From the NCBI GenBank assembly GCA_947451035.1, contig CANFXR010000002.1, positions 22,236 to 86,235 of the forward strand: 64,000 nt of DNA. The letters run 5' to 3'. Position 1 is the first letter of the stretch. Every line of letters starts with the position of its first letter. The translations under genes and the position numbers were made by a program. This stretch comes from Burkholderiales bacterium. Lineage in GTDB: Bacteria; Pseudomonadota; Gammaproteobacteria; Burkholderiales; Burkholderiaceae_C. The notes beneath the pieces were generated by a model. The model searched no databases, had not been told where the DNA came from, and worked only from the letters and a program-made list of their open reading frames with translations. Below are positions 28,632 to 37,300 of the stretch, in pieces.

Positions 28632-29275
28632 TGCCCATGATTTACCAGTCGATCAATCAGGCGGTCTTCGAGCGCATCCCGCCGGGCACGCGTTCGCTGC
28701 TCGATGTGGGCTGCGGCGGCGGTGTTTTCGGCGCGGCCGTCAGGTCGTCGCGGGCGTGCACGGTGGTGGGTGTGACCTACAGCGAGGCCGAGGCCGTGCA
28801 GGCGCGCCAGCGGATCGACCGTGTCGAGGTGGTCGATCTCAACGACTTCGAGCCGGCGGGCCTCGGCACCTTCGAGTGCATCGTGTGTTCGCACGTGCTC
28901 GAGCACCTGCACGATCCGCAGCAGGTGCTCAGCCGCCTGCGCGCCTGCCTGGCGCCCGGCGGCGTGCTGCTGGTGGCCTTGCCCAACGTGCTGTTCTGGA
29001 AGCAACGGCTCGAGTTCTTGCGCGGGCGCTTTCGCTACACCGACGGCGGCTTGATGGACCGCACCCATGTCCGCTTCTTCGACTGGCACAGCGCCGATCA
29101 ACTGGTTCGCGATGCCGGTTTCGAGGTGAGCGAGCGTGTGGCCGACGGGGTGTTTCCGCTCTCGCGGTTGTTCGGTACAGCGCTGGCCGCTCGCATCAAC
29201 CGCGCGGCGCTGCGGCGGTTTCCGGGGCTGTTCGGCGTTCAGTTCGTGTTGCGCTGCGTGCCGGCTGCGGCCTGA
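28631..29275 (+). CDS. SAM-dependent class I methyltransferase
   Basis: A 214-residue type 11/12 methyltransferase: LLDVGCGGGVFGAAV (motif I), VVDLNDFEP, FECIVCSHVLEHLHDP, LAPGGVLLVALPNVLFW. The C-terminal region (YTDGGLMDRTHVRFFDWHSADQLVRDAGFEV) is common in methyltransferases of surface-polysaccharide clusters. The ATG overlaps the flippase stop by one base; ATG 28637 is an alternative start. Acceptor unknown. Confidence 0.88.
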   Translation: MPMIYQSINQAVFERIPPGTRSLLDVGCGGGVFGAAVRSSRACTVVGVTYSEAEAVQARQRIDRVEVVDLNDFEPAGLGTFECIVCSHVLEHLHDPQQVLSRLRACLAPGGVLLVALPNVLFWKQRLEFLRGRFRYTDGGLMDRTHVRFFDWHSADQLVRDAGFEVSERVADGVFPLSRLFGTALAARINRAALRRFPGLFGVQFVLRCVPAAA

Positions 29276-29286
29276 GGTTCACCACC

Positions 29287-30255
29287 ATGTCCGCGCCCCT
29301 CGTGAGCATCGTGATTGCGACCTACCGCTCGCGCCACGACCACCTGCGCGTGGCGATCGGCAGCGCGCTGGCGCAGTCGATGGCCGACATCGAGGTCATC
29401 GTCAGCGACGACTCGCCCGACGACGCGCTGTCTGACTTGGTGGCTGGTTTTCACGACGAGCGGCTGCGCTACCGGCACAACGCGCCGGCACTCGGCGTGG
29501 CGCGCAACCATTGGGTGTCGTTCGGCGAGGCGCGCGGCGAATTCATCGTGATCCTCAACCACGACGACTGGCTGGCGCCCACCTTTGTGGAGCGCCTGGC
29601 CAGTGCACTGCAAGCCGAGCCTCAGGCCGCGCTGGCCTTTTGCGATCACTGGGTCATCGACGTCGAGGGCGAGCGCCTCGTATCGGACACCGACCGCAAC
29701 ACCGCTGCCTGGGGGCGTGCGCAACTCAGCCGCGGCCTGCACCGGTCGTTTGCGCCGCTGGTGGCCGCGCAGACCATTCCGATGGCGATGGGTGCGATGT
29801 TTCGCCGCTCGGCTTTGCCGGCGGTGCTGCCGGATGATGCCGGCCCGGCCTACGACTTGTGGCTGACCTACTTGCTGTGCCGCACGGGCGGTGCCGTCTG
29901 GTACGAGAGCGAGCGGCTGAGCGCCTGGCGCACCCACGCGGGCAACCTGACCAGCGAAGGCGGGCTCGAGTGGTTGCACGGCACCGCCACTTGCTGGGCG
30001 GCGATGGCGCGTGATGTGAATTTCGCCTCTCTCCATCGGCTCGCCCGCGGCCGCGCGGCGGAGTCTTTCAACGGCTGCGCCACGCGCTCGTGGGCGCACG
30101 GGCAACGTGCCCGCTGCGTGCGCTACGCATGGCAATCGCTGAACTGCACCCCGACCGTCAAGGCCGTGGCCGCACTGTTGATGCCGCTGCTGCCCAGTCG
30201 CTGGGCGCCGGCGCGCTGGGCCCGTGGTGCGGCCATCGTCAGGCACTCGTCATGA
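29287..30255 (+). CDS. Glycosyltransferase family 2
   Basis: A 322-residue GT-A enzyme with VSIVIATYRSRHDHLRVAI, IVSDDSPDDAL and the metal-binding ILNHDDWLAP. It has the usual size for the family plus a C-terminal ~60-residue basic extension ending RHSS that may contact the membrane. The start at 29287 lies 11 bases after the methyltransferase stop. It overlaps the next gene by 4 bases. Confidence 0.88.
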   Translation: MSAPLVSIVIATYRSRHDHLRVAIGSALAQSMADIEVIVSDDSPDDALSDLVAGFHDERLRYRHNAPALGVARNHWVSFGEARGEFIVILNHDDWLAPTFVERLASALQAEPQAALAFCDHWVIDVEGERLVSDTDRNTAAWGRAQLSRGLHRSFAPLVAAQTIPMAMGAMFRRSALPAVLPDDAGPAYDLWLTYLLCRTGGAVWYESERLSAWRTHAGNLTSEGGLEWLHGTATCWAAMARDVNFASLHRLARGRAAESFNGCATRSWAHGQRARCVRYAWQSLNCTPTVKAVAALLMPLLPSRWAPARWARGAAIVRHSS

Positions 30256-31451
30256 ACATCGTCCTGTACACCCACCCCGCGTTTCTCGGCTCGCACAGCC
30301 ACCAGCACTTCGCGCGCATGCTGGTTCGTGCGTACCAGCGGCGCGGCCACACGGTGGAGCTGCGTCAACCCGCGGCTGTGCTGCGCGCTCACGCCGAGGG
30401 GCGTTGGGCCAAGTGGGCCGGCTATGTGGACCAGTACCTGATTTTTCCGCGCGTCATGCGCCGGCAGATCGCCGCCGACGCGCCCGGCGCCCTCTACGTG
30501 TTTTGCGATCAGGCGCTCGGGCCGTTGATTCCCTATGCAGCGCACCGGCCTCATGTGGTGCATTGCCACGATCTGTTGGCATTGCGCTCGGCGCTCGGCC
30601 TGGTTCCTGAAAACCCCACGGGCTGGACCGGCCGCATCTACCAGCGCTACATCCGCTCGGGCTTTCAAAAGGCGCGGCACTTCATTTCGGTGTCCGAGAA
30701 ATCGCGTGCCGACCTGCATGAACTGGGCGGTGTCCAGACCATCACTTCCGAGGTGGTCTACAACGGACTGAACCACCCCTACCGGCGCCAGAGCGCTGAC
30801 GCGGCACGCGCGCACCTGCGGCGTGCCGGCCTGCCCGCGCCCGCGGGCTTCTTGCTGCACATCGGTGGTGGGCAGTGGTACAAAAACACCGAGGGCGTGA
30901 TCCACCTCTACGACCGCTACGTGGCGCAGCGCGTGGCCGCCGGCCAGGCCGTGCTGCCGCTGTGGATGGTGAGCCCGGCACCATCGCCCGCGGTGCAGTC
31001 GTTGATCGACGCGCTGCCGGCGGGGGCCAAGGTGCGCTTTTTCCACGGGCTGGCCACTGATGCCATCGAGGCGCTGTATTCGCTGGCCGGTGCGCTGCTG
31101 TTTCCCAGCCACGCCGAAGGCTTCGGCTGGCCGATCGCCGAGGCGCTGGCCTGCGGCTGCCCGGTGCTGACCACCGGCCAGGCGCCGATGCAAGAAGTCG
31201 GCGGCCCGCACGCGCATTACCTGCCGCGCCTGACGGGCGAGTCCGATGTCGCCGCGTGGGCGACCGAGGGCGCGCGATTGCTGTGCGTTGTGCTCGACCG
31301 GCCCGGCGCCGAGCGCGACGCGGCGGCGCGTGCCGGCATCGAGTGGACGCGGCGCTTCGATGCGCAGCAGGCGATCGACGGCTACTTGCGCATCTACGAA
31401 TCGGTGCTGCACGGCGCGGCGCACACGGCAAGCCGGCCGAGGTTGCCATGA
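30252..31451 (+). CDS. Glycosyltransferase family 4/1
   Basis: A 399-residue GT-B enzyme: N-terminal MNIVLYTHPAFLGSHSHQHFARML, HVVHCHDLLALRSALGL, then ISVSEKSRADLHELGG and the donor-binding LFPSHAEGFGWPIAEALACGCPVLTT with EVGGPHAHYLP. Sugar specificity is not visible. The start overlaps the preceding stop and its own stop overlaps a small downstream frame (ATGA), so it sits in a tightly coupled operon. Confidence 0.9.
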   Translation: MNIVLYTHPAFLGSHSHQHFARMLVRAYQRRGHTVELRQPAAVLRAHAEGRWAKWAGYVDQYLIFPRVMRRQIAADAPGALYVFCDQALGPLIPYAAHRPHVVHCHDLLALRSALGLVPENPTGWTGRIYQRYIRSGFQKARHFISVSEKSRADLHELGGVQTITSEVVYNGLNHPYRRQSADAARAHLRRAGLPAPAGFLLHIGGGQWYKNTEGVIHLYDRYVAQRVAAGQAVLPLWMVSPAPSPAVQSLIDALPAGAKVRFFHGLATDAIEALYSLAGALLFPSHAEGFGWPIAEALACGCPVLTTGQAPMQEVGGPHAHYLPRLTGESDVAAWATEGARLLCVVLDRPGAERDAAARAGIEWTRRFDAQQAIDGYLRIYESVLHGAAHTASRPRLP

Positions 31452-31537
31452 TGGCGGGTGCGCCACGATTCGGATTGCTGAACCCGATCGCGTTTCACGT
31501 CTGGATCGAGCGCCGTGTGCTCGCGTGGCGTTCGTGA
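31448..31537 (+). CDS. Candidate 29-residue small protein
   Basis: A short frame, MMAGAPRFGLLNPIAFHVWI followed by nine more residues, fits exactly between two genes. Its ATG overlaps the upstream stop (ATGA at 31448-31451) and its TGA overlaps the next ATG (TGATG at 31535-31539). Double coupling of this kind is what a translated gene in this operon would look like. Third positions are mostly G or C. No known family. It may instead be an untranslated spacer or remnant. Confidence 0.35.
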   Translation: MMAGAPRFGLLNPIAFHVWIERRVLAWRS

Positions 31538-32466
31538 TGCGGTGGCGCTCGGGGGGGCCGAACTGGCAGCGGGTGGGAATCGGCCTGGCCGCGCTGCTGG
31601 CGCTGACCGAGCTTGGACTGCGTGTGGCGGGGCTCGACAACTTTCCGGTCTATGTGCAAGACCTCCAGTTCGGCTACGCGCCGCAGCCGAATCAGGCCGG
31701 GCGCTTCCTGCAGAAGAACGCCTGGGTCTTCAACGACCGCAGCATGGGCGTGGCCCAGCCCTGGCAGCCCGGCGAGCGCACCGACATCTTGCTGGTGGGC
31801 AACAGCATCGTGCTGGGTGGCAATGCCTATGACCAGCCCGACAAGCTCGCGCCGCTCATGCAGGCGAAGCTGAGTGCCTCGTGTGCGGTGTGGCCGGTGG
31901 CGGCCGGCGGCTGGGGCACGGTCAACGAGTTCCGGTTTCTCGATCGCCAGCCCGACGTCGTGGCGGGCACCGATTTTTTCGTGTGGGAATACATGGCCCA
32001 CCAGATGGCCGGCGTGAGCCAGTGGGAGCGCGAGAGCACCCACCCGCTGAGCCGTCCGCTGTGGCTCACCGGCTATGTGGTGCACAAGGCGCTCGATCAG
32101 CGCTTTCCGACGGCCGCGCGGTTCGTCGTTCGCACGCCCGACGACGCCAGGCCCTACTACGCCGAGTTCGAGTCCATGCTCGAGCGACTCAACCGGGCCA
32201 GCGGGCGGCGCCCGGCCGGGCTGATCTTTTTGTACCCCGACCGGCAGCAGCTCGAGATGGCCCGCGCCGGGCAGGAGTGGCTGCCGGATCGGCTCGAGGT
32301 GCAGCGCATCGCCGCCAGTCACGGCGTGGTGCTGATCGACCTGGCCGCGCTGCCGCAGTGGACTGACGAGCTTTACAAGGACGGTGTGCACCCCACCCGC
32401 GAGGGCAACGTGGTGATGGCGAACATCCTTGCGAAGGAACTGCGCCGGATCGCCACCGGCTGCTGA
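31537..32466 (+). CDS. SGNH/GDSL-type hydrolase, membrane-anchored
   Basis: A 309-residue protein with one N-terminal transmembrane segment (VGIGLAALLALTELGLRVAG) and a periplasmic SGNH-like domain. The likely nucleophile Ser is in LLVGNSIVLGGNAY, and the Asp-His pair is in DGVHPTREGN near the C-terminus. SGNH enzymes in polysaccharide clusters deacetylate or transfer acetyl groups on sugars. The ATG at 31537 is used; GTG 31534 is adjacent. It is convergent with an acyltransferase-3 gene that lacks its own SGNH domain, so the two may act together. Confidence 0.75.
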   Translation: MRWRSGGPNWQRVGIGLAALLALTELGLRVAGLDNFPVYVQDLQFGYAPQPNQAGRFLQKNAWVFNDRSMGVAQPWQPGERTDILLVGNSIVLGGNAYDQPDKLAPLMQAKLSASCAVWPVAAGGWGTVNEFRFLDRQPDVVAGTDFFVWEYMAHQMAGVSQWERESTHPLSRPLWLTGYVVHKALDQRFPTAARFVVRTPDDARPYYAEFESMLERLNRASGRRPAGLIFLYPDRQQLEMARAGQEWLPDRLEVQRIAASHGVVLIDLAALPQWTDELYKDGVHPTREGNVVMANILAKELRRIATGC

Positions 32467-32493
32467 GCCGGCGTGGGGTCCGACCTCGACGGA

Positions 32494-33756
32494 TCAGAAG
32501 GGCGCTTGCTGCATGGCAGCGGGAAAGCTCGCGAACAGCCCGTTGGTCGACTGCACGTACCAGCCGCACAGCGCCACCGCGATCAGCACGGCCATCGTCA
32601 CCACGGGACGACCGGTCCGGCGGGTTCCAGCCTGCGCCTGCCGGTCGACCAGCTCGAACGTCAAGGCGGCCAGCACCACGCTGGCGGTCAGGATGATCAC
32701 GCGCAGTTCGGGCGTCAGCGGCATGCCCAGCACCGCCGGAAAGCACAACAGCGGCCAGTGCCACAGGTACAGCCCGAAGCTGATGGCGCCATAAAAGCGC
32801 AGCACCGGGTTCGCCAGCAGCGCGCGGTTCACCCAGGCCTGCGGCCCGGCGGCCAGCAACGCCACGGTGCCCAGCACGGGCAGCACGGACCAGGCGGTGG
32901 GCAGCGCCGTGGCGCTGTCGACCAGCCACACGGCCAGCCCCAGCAGCGCCAGCCCGCCCCAACCAAAGGCGTTGGCCACGAGCGGTGAAGCGCGTCCGCC
33001 GCACAGCCAGGCCTCGACGCACGCGACAGGACCCTGACCGACGTAGCGCATCAGATAGGCCAGCAACGCACCGGCCATCAGCTCCCAGCCCCGGGTGAGC
33101 GGCAGCAGGAGCTGCGCCGACGCACCAGACCCGGCCAGCAGCGCGCTGAGCAGCAACGACGCCACCAGCATCCCCACGATGGCGTGCCGCGCCCAGCGGC
33201 GGTGCCGGAACATGAGCGCGACGGCCAGCGGCCACACCACGCAGAACTGCGCTTCGATGCCCAGCCACCACAGGTGCGTCAGCGGGCCTGGCTGCGGCGC
33301 CCGGCCGAGTTGCAAGGCGTCTTGCCACAAGGTGAGGTTGGAGACGAAGAACGCGCCGGTGATCACGCCCTCACCGATCTGGCGCGCTGCGGCGGGGTAG
33401 GTGAACAGCACGCTGAACACCAGACAGAAGAACAGCACCACGCTGAGCGCCGGCACGATGCGCCGGATGCGCCGCGCATAAAACTCGCCGAGGCTGAAAT
33501 CGTCCTCGTCGTGGGCCTTGAACAAGCCGTCCGACACCAGAAACCCCGAGATCACGAAGAAGATGTCGACGCCGACGAACCCGCCGCTGACCCATTGAGG
33601 AAACAGGTGCACCGCCAGCAGCGACAGCACGGCCACACCGCGCAGGCCTTCGATGTCACCGCGAAACGAGGCGCGCTCGCGGTTTCCCGCTGCGGCTGCG
33701 AGCGAACCGTGGCGGTCGCTGCGAGACGAGGCCGAAGCTGACAGGGCGGAATTCAT
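32494..33756 (-). CDS. Acyltransferase family 3 (OafA-like) membrane protein
   Basis: A 420-residue membrane protein opening with the family signature RGDIEGLRGVAVLSLLAVHLFP and GGFVGVDIFFVISGFLVSD, then RRIRRIVPAL and HLWWLGIEAQFCVVWPL. About ten helices follow. It probably O-acetylates the polysaccharide. Long OafA proteins carry a C-terminal SGNH domain; this one stops before it. The ATG at 33756 is preferred over a GTG four codons earlier. Two dyad operator candidates lie 85-130 bases upstream, in the gap shared with the divergent gene at 34025. Confidence 0.88.
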   Translation of the reverse strand: MNSALSASASSRSDRHGSLAAAAGNRERASFRGDIEGLRGVAVLSLLAVHLFPQWVSGGFVGVDIFFVISGFLVSDGLFKAHDEDDFSLGEFYARRIRRIVPALSVVLFFCLVFSVLFTYPAAARQIGEGVITGAFFVSNLTLWQDALQLGRAPQPGPLTHLWWLGIEAQFCVVWPLAVALMFRHRRWARHAIVGMLVASLLLSALLAGSGASAQLLLPLTRGWELMAGALLAYLMRYVGQGPVACVEAWLCGGRASPLVANAFGWGGLALLGLAVWLVDSATALPTAWSVLPVLGTVALLAAGPQAWVNRALLANPVLRFYGAISFGLYLWHWPLLCFPAVLGMPLTPELRVIILTASVVLAALTFELVDRQAQAGTRRTGRPVVTMAVLIAVALCGWYVQSTNGLFASFPAAMQQAPF

Positions 33757-33841
33757 CGGTGGCGGCACGCGCGTGAAATATGCACACCGCCATCCTAAGA
33801 ACCAATCAAGACAGTTGATCGTGCGCCGTCGGGCTGTGCCA

Positions 33842-33857
33842 TGGCCCGTTCGTCCTA
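33842..33857. promoter_or_regulatory. 16-bp dyad operator candidate (weaker)
   Basis: TGGCCCGTTCGTCCTA between the divergent acyltransferase and the small gene at 34025. The left half fits the shared dyad and the right half is degenerate. A second match lies 13 bases further on. Confidence 0.4.
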
Positions 33858-33870
33858 GCCGGTCGGTGGC

Positions 33871-33886
33871 TAGTGCGAATGGGCTA
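33871..33886. promoter_or_regulatory. 16-bp dyad operator candidate
   Basis: TAGTGCGAATGGGCTA, which on the minus strand reads TAGCCCATTCGCACTA and differs at only two positions from the site at 12536 (TGGCCCATTCGGACTA). Paired with the site at 33842, about three helical turns apart centre to centre. Confidence 0.45.
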
Positions 33887-33960
33887 GTCGGGTCGTGGTT
33901 TGTGAAGTGATTGCGTCACATCCCCAAACCATAATCACTTCGCTACTGGGTTAGTTACGG

Positions 33961-33994
33961 CCCGGTACCAAACCGGTACCGGGTCGAATTTTTT
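33961..33994 (+). terminator. Terminator-like hairpin in the leader of the gene at 34025
   Basis: A perfect 9-bp inverted repeat CCCGGTACC (33961-33969) / GGTACCGGG (33975-33983) is followed by six T at 33989-33994, ending 30 bases before the next start codon. It looks like an intrinsic terminator on the plus strand, so it could act as an attenuator or end a short leader RNA. Confidence 0.5.
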
Positions 33995-34024
33995 GAACCC
34001 GTAGCGTTGCAAGGATCCCCCGCC

Positions 34025-34273
34025 ATGGCCTCGTATGAAGAGTTTCGGTTCGTCGCTGCCCAGCTCGCGTGGCTGGAGCGTCAGCTGCAGGCTCAGCCGC
34101 TGGCCGTGGACACCGGCACCATGCAAGGCGCCATGGATGCGCTGGTGTGTGCCCGTGCAGTGATCGATCAGCTCGTGGACATGGGCGCCGCCGCCCCGGC
34201 CCACACCGTCAGCACGACCCCAGCCGCGTGGGTGCTCCCGCCACACGCCTCGGGCCAGATCTCGCTGCAATAA
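34025..34273 (+). CDS. Small protein of unknown function
   Basis: An 82-residue soluble protein, MASYEEFRFVAAQLAWLERQ onward, mostly helical in the first 60 residues with a Pro/Ala-rich tail. I do not recognise the family. The ATG at 34025 has AAGGA about ten bases before it. It is monocistronic, preceded by two dyad operator candidates and a terminator-like hairpin, which suggests it is specifically controlled. It could be an adaptor or regulator of the polysaccharide genes, but nothing in the sequence proves this. Confidence 0.6.
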   Translation: MASYEEFRFVAAQLAWLERQLQAQPLAVDTGTMQGAMDALVCARAVIDQLVDMGAAAPAHTVSTTPAAWVLPPHASGQISLQ

Positions 34274-34309
34274 GGCGTTTGCCCGGGCAGCCCGAGCGGT
34301 AGCCCTTCG

Positions 34310-34438
34310 TCACCGTTCGGCTGACGGCGCCCGCAGCGCGTCGATCATCTTCGCGACCACCTCAGGCATGGCCTGAGTGGCACGCCAATCCAGTATTTTT
34401 TCGGCCCTGCCGGGGTCGGCGCGGGGCTTATTCGCGGC
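34310..34438 (-). pseudogene. Remnant of an NDP-sugar epimerase C-terminus
   Basis: On the minus strand, between the small gene and the glycosyltransferase, a frame ending at TGA 34310-34312 reads NKPRADPGRAEKILDWRATQ, then AMPEVVAKMIDALRAPSAER. The ADPxRAExxLxWRA pattern followed by a short amphipathic helix is how UDP-glucose 4-epimerase and related SDR enzymes end. There is no start and the frame runs into the end of the neighbouring glycosyltransferase, so this is the stump of a deleted gene. Confidence 0.5.
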
Positions 34439-35510
34439 CGTTCCTTGGCATCGCTTGGACCCCGCAGGACGCCGCAAATTCCGCAGCTTGTCGAATCAAG
34501 GCGTGTTGGTCGTACCAGCCTCGGGCTGCGGTGGCCATCGACTCGCGAACTTTCGCATCGGTCGGCATTGGCACCGCGCCCGACAGGCTCACAAAGTGCA
34601 GGCCGGCTCGAAGTCCATCCGAATCGTCAGCGGCCGGCGCCACGTTGAGCGATACGCAGCCGTGTGCGGCGTAGGCGGCGAACACGGAGGACTTGCCCAG
34701 GTGCTTGGGCGGGTATTCGATCACTCCGTACGCTGAGCGCGCCAACAGCGCGCGCAGATCGTCCTTTTCCATTCGACCCAGAAAATGCAGCTTCAACCCT
34801 GAAGTCGACCAAGGTGATGCCTGGCCGGAGCCCACCTCGAGGATTTCGGTGATGCCCTGTCGGATGAGGCTCTCGGCATGCCGGGACAGTGCGGCCAGCG
34901 CGCGACGGCGTGTCGACGTCGAACCAAAGACCACCAGCCGCAGTTCCCGTCCTTCGGCGGGTCTGAGGCTCTCGGGCTCGCCCACGTTGGAAAACACCGG
35001 CCGAATCGTGATGGGCGCTCCAGGCCCCACCTGCTTGCGCAGCCAGCGCCCGTGCAGCTCGGTGTTGGTCCACAGCACATCGCTCAGACGCGCCAGACGC
35101 CGTGCAATCCACGCCTGCACCGGCGACAGCCAGAAGGCCGAGCCCCATGGTGGCCCGCTCGCGTACAGCTCATGGAACATGGTCACCAGATGCAGCCGAT
35201 CACCGAGCTGCCGTCGGGCGGCTTCGACCTCGCGCACCAGCCACAGGCACAGCCCGCGTGGATGAAAACCGTAGCCCGAGAAATGCAGGATCACGGCGCA
35301 CGGGCGGCCCTCGGCGTCGCTGATCTCGCGCAGCCGCTCGGCGAGGCTGCGCTGGCTGGCGTCGGATTCGGACAGCGTGACCACATGGCTGGCGAGCCCC
35401 GCCGCCGCCCACTCGGTGCGCAGGCACTCGAGGTAGTCACGCACGCCGCCGTTGCCAGGGGCTGCGAGCTGAATCAGGCCGCGCTGCCCGCATTCGTGGG
35501 TCGGTGTCAT
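34428..35510 (-). CDS. Glycosyltransferase-like protein
   Basis: A 360-residue protein with a GT-B look: an N-terminal domain (GLIQLAAPGNGGVRDYLECLRTEWAAAG) with the glycine-rich acceptor loop, VTMFHELYASGPPWGSAFWLSP in the middle, and a C-terminal donor domain with LRLVVFGSTSTRRRALAAL and SAYGVIEYPPKHLGKSSVFAAYAAHGC. The EX7E motif is weak, so it may be a diverged member. It overlaps the remnant of an epimerase gene at its end. The ATG at 35510 follows directly after a putative lipoprotein gene on the same strand. Confidence 0.7.
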   Translation of the reverse strand: MTPTHECGQRGLIQLAAPGNGGVRDYLECLRTEWAAAGLASHVVTLSESDASQRSLAERLREISDAEGRPCAVILHFSGYGFHPRGLCLWLVREVEAARRQLGDRLHLVTMFHELYASGPPWGSAFWLSPVQAWIARRLARLSDVLWTNTELHGRWLRKQVGPGAPITIRPVFSNVGEPESLRPAEGRELRLVVFGSTSTRRRALAALSRHAESLIRQGITEILEVGSGQASPWSTSGLKLHFLGRMEKDDLRALLARSAYGVIEYPPKHLGKSSVFAAYAAHGCVSLNVAPAADDSDGLRAGLHFVSLSGAVPMPTDAKVRESMATAARGWYDQHALIRQAAEFAASCGVQAMPRNGRE

Positions 35511-35550
35511 GTGAGGCCTGGCGGCACACCAGCGGAGTCGACCACGACGC

Positions 35551-37146
35551 TCAGTTCACCACCCGGGTCTTCGCGGTCAGGCTGTTGGCCGTGCCGAGGT
35601 CGTAGGAGTAGACCTTGGAGCCCGTGGCTTGCAGCACGCCACTCACCGAGCGCGCGGCGAAGGCGGCGCCGTAGGTCGATGGCCCGACGATCGCGCTGGC
35701 GAAGCCGAAGTCGGTACCGAAGTCAGCCGCGCCCGGCAACTGGCCCAGGACACGCGCCACGCCGCTGGCGGTGTCAAAGGTCTCCAGCGTGGCACCGTTG
35801 AACTGCGTTGCGGGCGTCACCGAACTGGCAAAGACGAAGCGCGAGCGGCTTTCGCTGGAGTTGAAGTTCACGCTGTCCGCGTCGGCCACCGCCACCGGGA
35901 AGCCACCCGTGGCCGAGTACAGGATGCTGTCGTTCGTGGCCTCATCCAGCATCAAGATGGTGTAGCCCGGCGTCAACGTGCTGACCCCCGTGACCACCCA
36001 CATCTCGTGGATGCCGTTGCTGCCCGTCTGGACCGAGATGAAGGTGTCGGCGGGAACCAGGTCTGATGCCGTGACGCCCGTCGACTTGATGACGCGCACC
36101 CGCTGGTTGTTGACCGCGTCGGCCACCGTCAGGTAAAGCCGGTTGCTGCCCATGCTGGCTTGCTGGATCAGGCCGGTGCCCGTGGCCAATACCGATGCCG
36201 TCGGGCTGGATCGCGAGATTTTCAGGATCGTCCAGGGCGTCGAGAAATCGTTGCTGGCGCTGTCGTCGTACGCATAGAAGTTGCTGGCGTCGTAGCCGAT
36301 CAACTTCCAGTGGTTGCCGGCCGTGATGCCCGCATCGAGCAGCGTCTCGGTGAAGGCGGTGCCGCCCGAAAAGTCGATCACGCTCAGTTGCACGCCGTCG
36401 GACACCAGTGCCTGGCGATAGGTGCTGCCGACCACGCTGAGCAGCGCGGTTTGCGGACTTGGGCGAATCTGCACCGAAGACCCGTTCCACAAGCTCGCCG
36501 TGCGAGAAAAGAGCCAGCCGCGTGGCGCCAGGTTGGAGGGGTCTCGCAGTGCCGCCAGCGGCGGCTCGCCGGCGATCGGCGTGAGCGAGACCGCGGTGCC
36601 GCTCAACTGCACTTCGGCCCGGCCATCATCGGCCGTGTTGCACTGGCGGTCGGTGCCGGCGGTGGTCACCACAAACCTGGAGTTCTGGGCCGAGGCGTAG
36701 TCGTTCGCATCGATGACGAACTTGCAAGCCGTGGTCGACTGGGCTCGCTGGATCCGGGACAGCGGAGCGCTGCCGTCGGCTTGCATCGGGATGCGCCGCA
36801 CGTCGCCGCCCACGATGTAGAGCAAGGCATAGGTCTGCAACGCCGAGGCGCGCATCGCACCGGTGTCGACCGACCCGCTGACCACCAGTTTGGCGTCACT
36901 GACGACCGAACTGGCCGGCTCGATGACGAACTCGGCGTCCGATTGGCTCGGGTGGATCAGCGACAGGCCGTATTGCAGTGAACCTGTGGTCCCGCTGGCC
37001 TTGAGCACCCATCCGTACGCGCCCGAGGCGGGGTAGGTCGAGGGCGTGACGACGGATTTGCTGGAGCCGCCCCCACCGCCACAACCCGACAGAACGAGGC
37101 TCGTGGCAACACACAGGAACACGGCGAGGGGGGACTGCAATCTCAT
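35551..37146 (-). CDS. Putative outer-membrane lipoprotein, unknown function
   Basis: A 531-residue lipoprotein: signal peptide ending LVLSGC, with the lipidated Cys followed by a run of glycines (GCGGGGGSSKS), a flexible tether typical of surface or outer-membrane lipoproteins. The mature part is rich in Thr, Ser, Val and beta-strand patterns with repeated segments that suggest a beta-propeller. Two Cys (TACKF and RQCNTADDGRAEV) may pair; the latter resembles a calcium-binding loop. I do not recognise a named family. First gene of the minus-strand pair with the glycosyltransferase. Confidence 0.65.
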   Translation of the reverse strand: MRLQSPLAVFLCVATSLVLSGCGGGGGSSKSVVTPSTYPASGAYGWVLKASGTTGSLQYGLSLIHPSQSDAEFVIEPASSVVSDAKLVVSGSVDTGAMRASALQTYALLYIVGGDVRRIPMQADGSAPLSRIQRAQSTTACKFVIDANDYASAQNSRFVVTTAGTDRQCNTADDGRAEVQLSGTAVSLTPIAGEPPLAALRDPSNLAPRGWLFSRTASLWNGSSVQIRPSPQTALLSVVGSTYRQALVSDGVQLSVIDFSGGTAFTETLLDAGITAGNHWKLIGYDASNFYAYDDSASNDFSTPWTILKISRSSPTASVLATGTGLIQQASMGSNRLYLTVADAVNNQRVRVIKSTGVTASDLVPADTFISVQTGSNGIHEMWVVTGVSTLTPGYTILMLDEATNDSILYSATGGFPVAVADADSVNFNSSESRSRFVFASSVTPATQFNGATLETFDTASGVARVLGQLPGAADFGTDFGFASAIVGPSTYGAAFAARSVSGVLQATGSKVYSYDLGTANSLTAKTRVVN

Positions 37147-37300
37147 GATTCAAGGGCGGTGATGGACAAGGCGGGGGCGACCGTATCAGCGCCGTGTGAC
37201 AGTGTCATCACAGCGATTGCGGCCGCCGCCATCACGCTGTCATCGACCGTCGCTAGCGTCGCGCGCAATCCACTGCATCGCCTTCCAAAGGCAACGGCCC

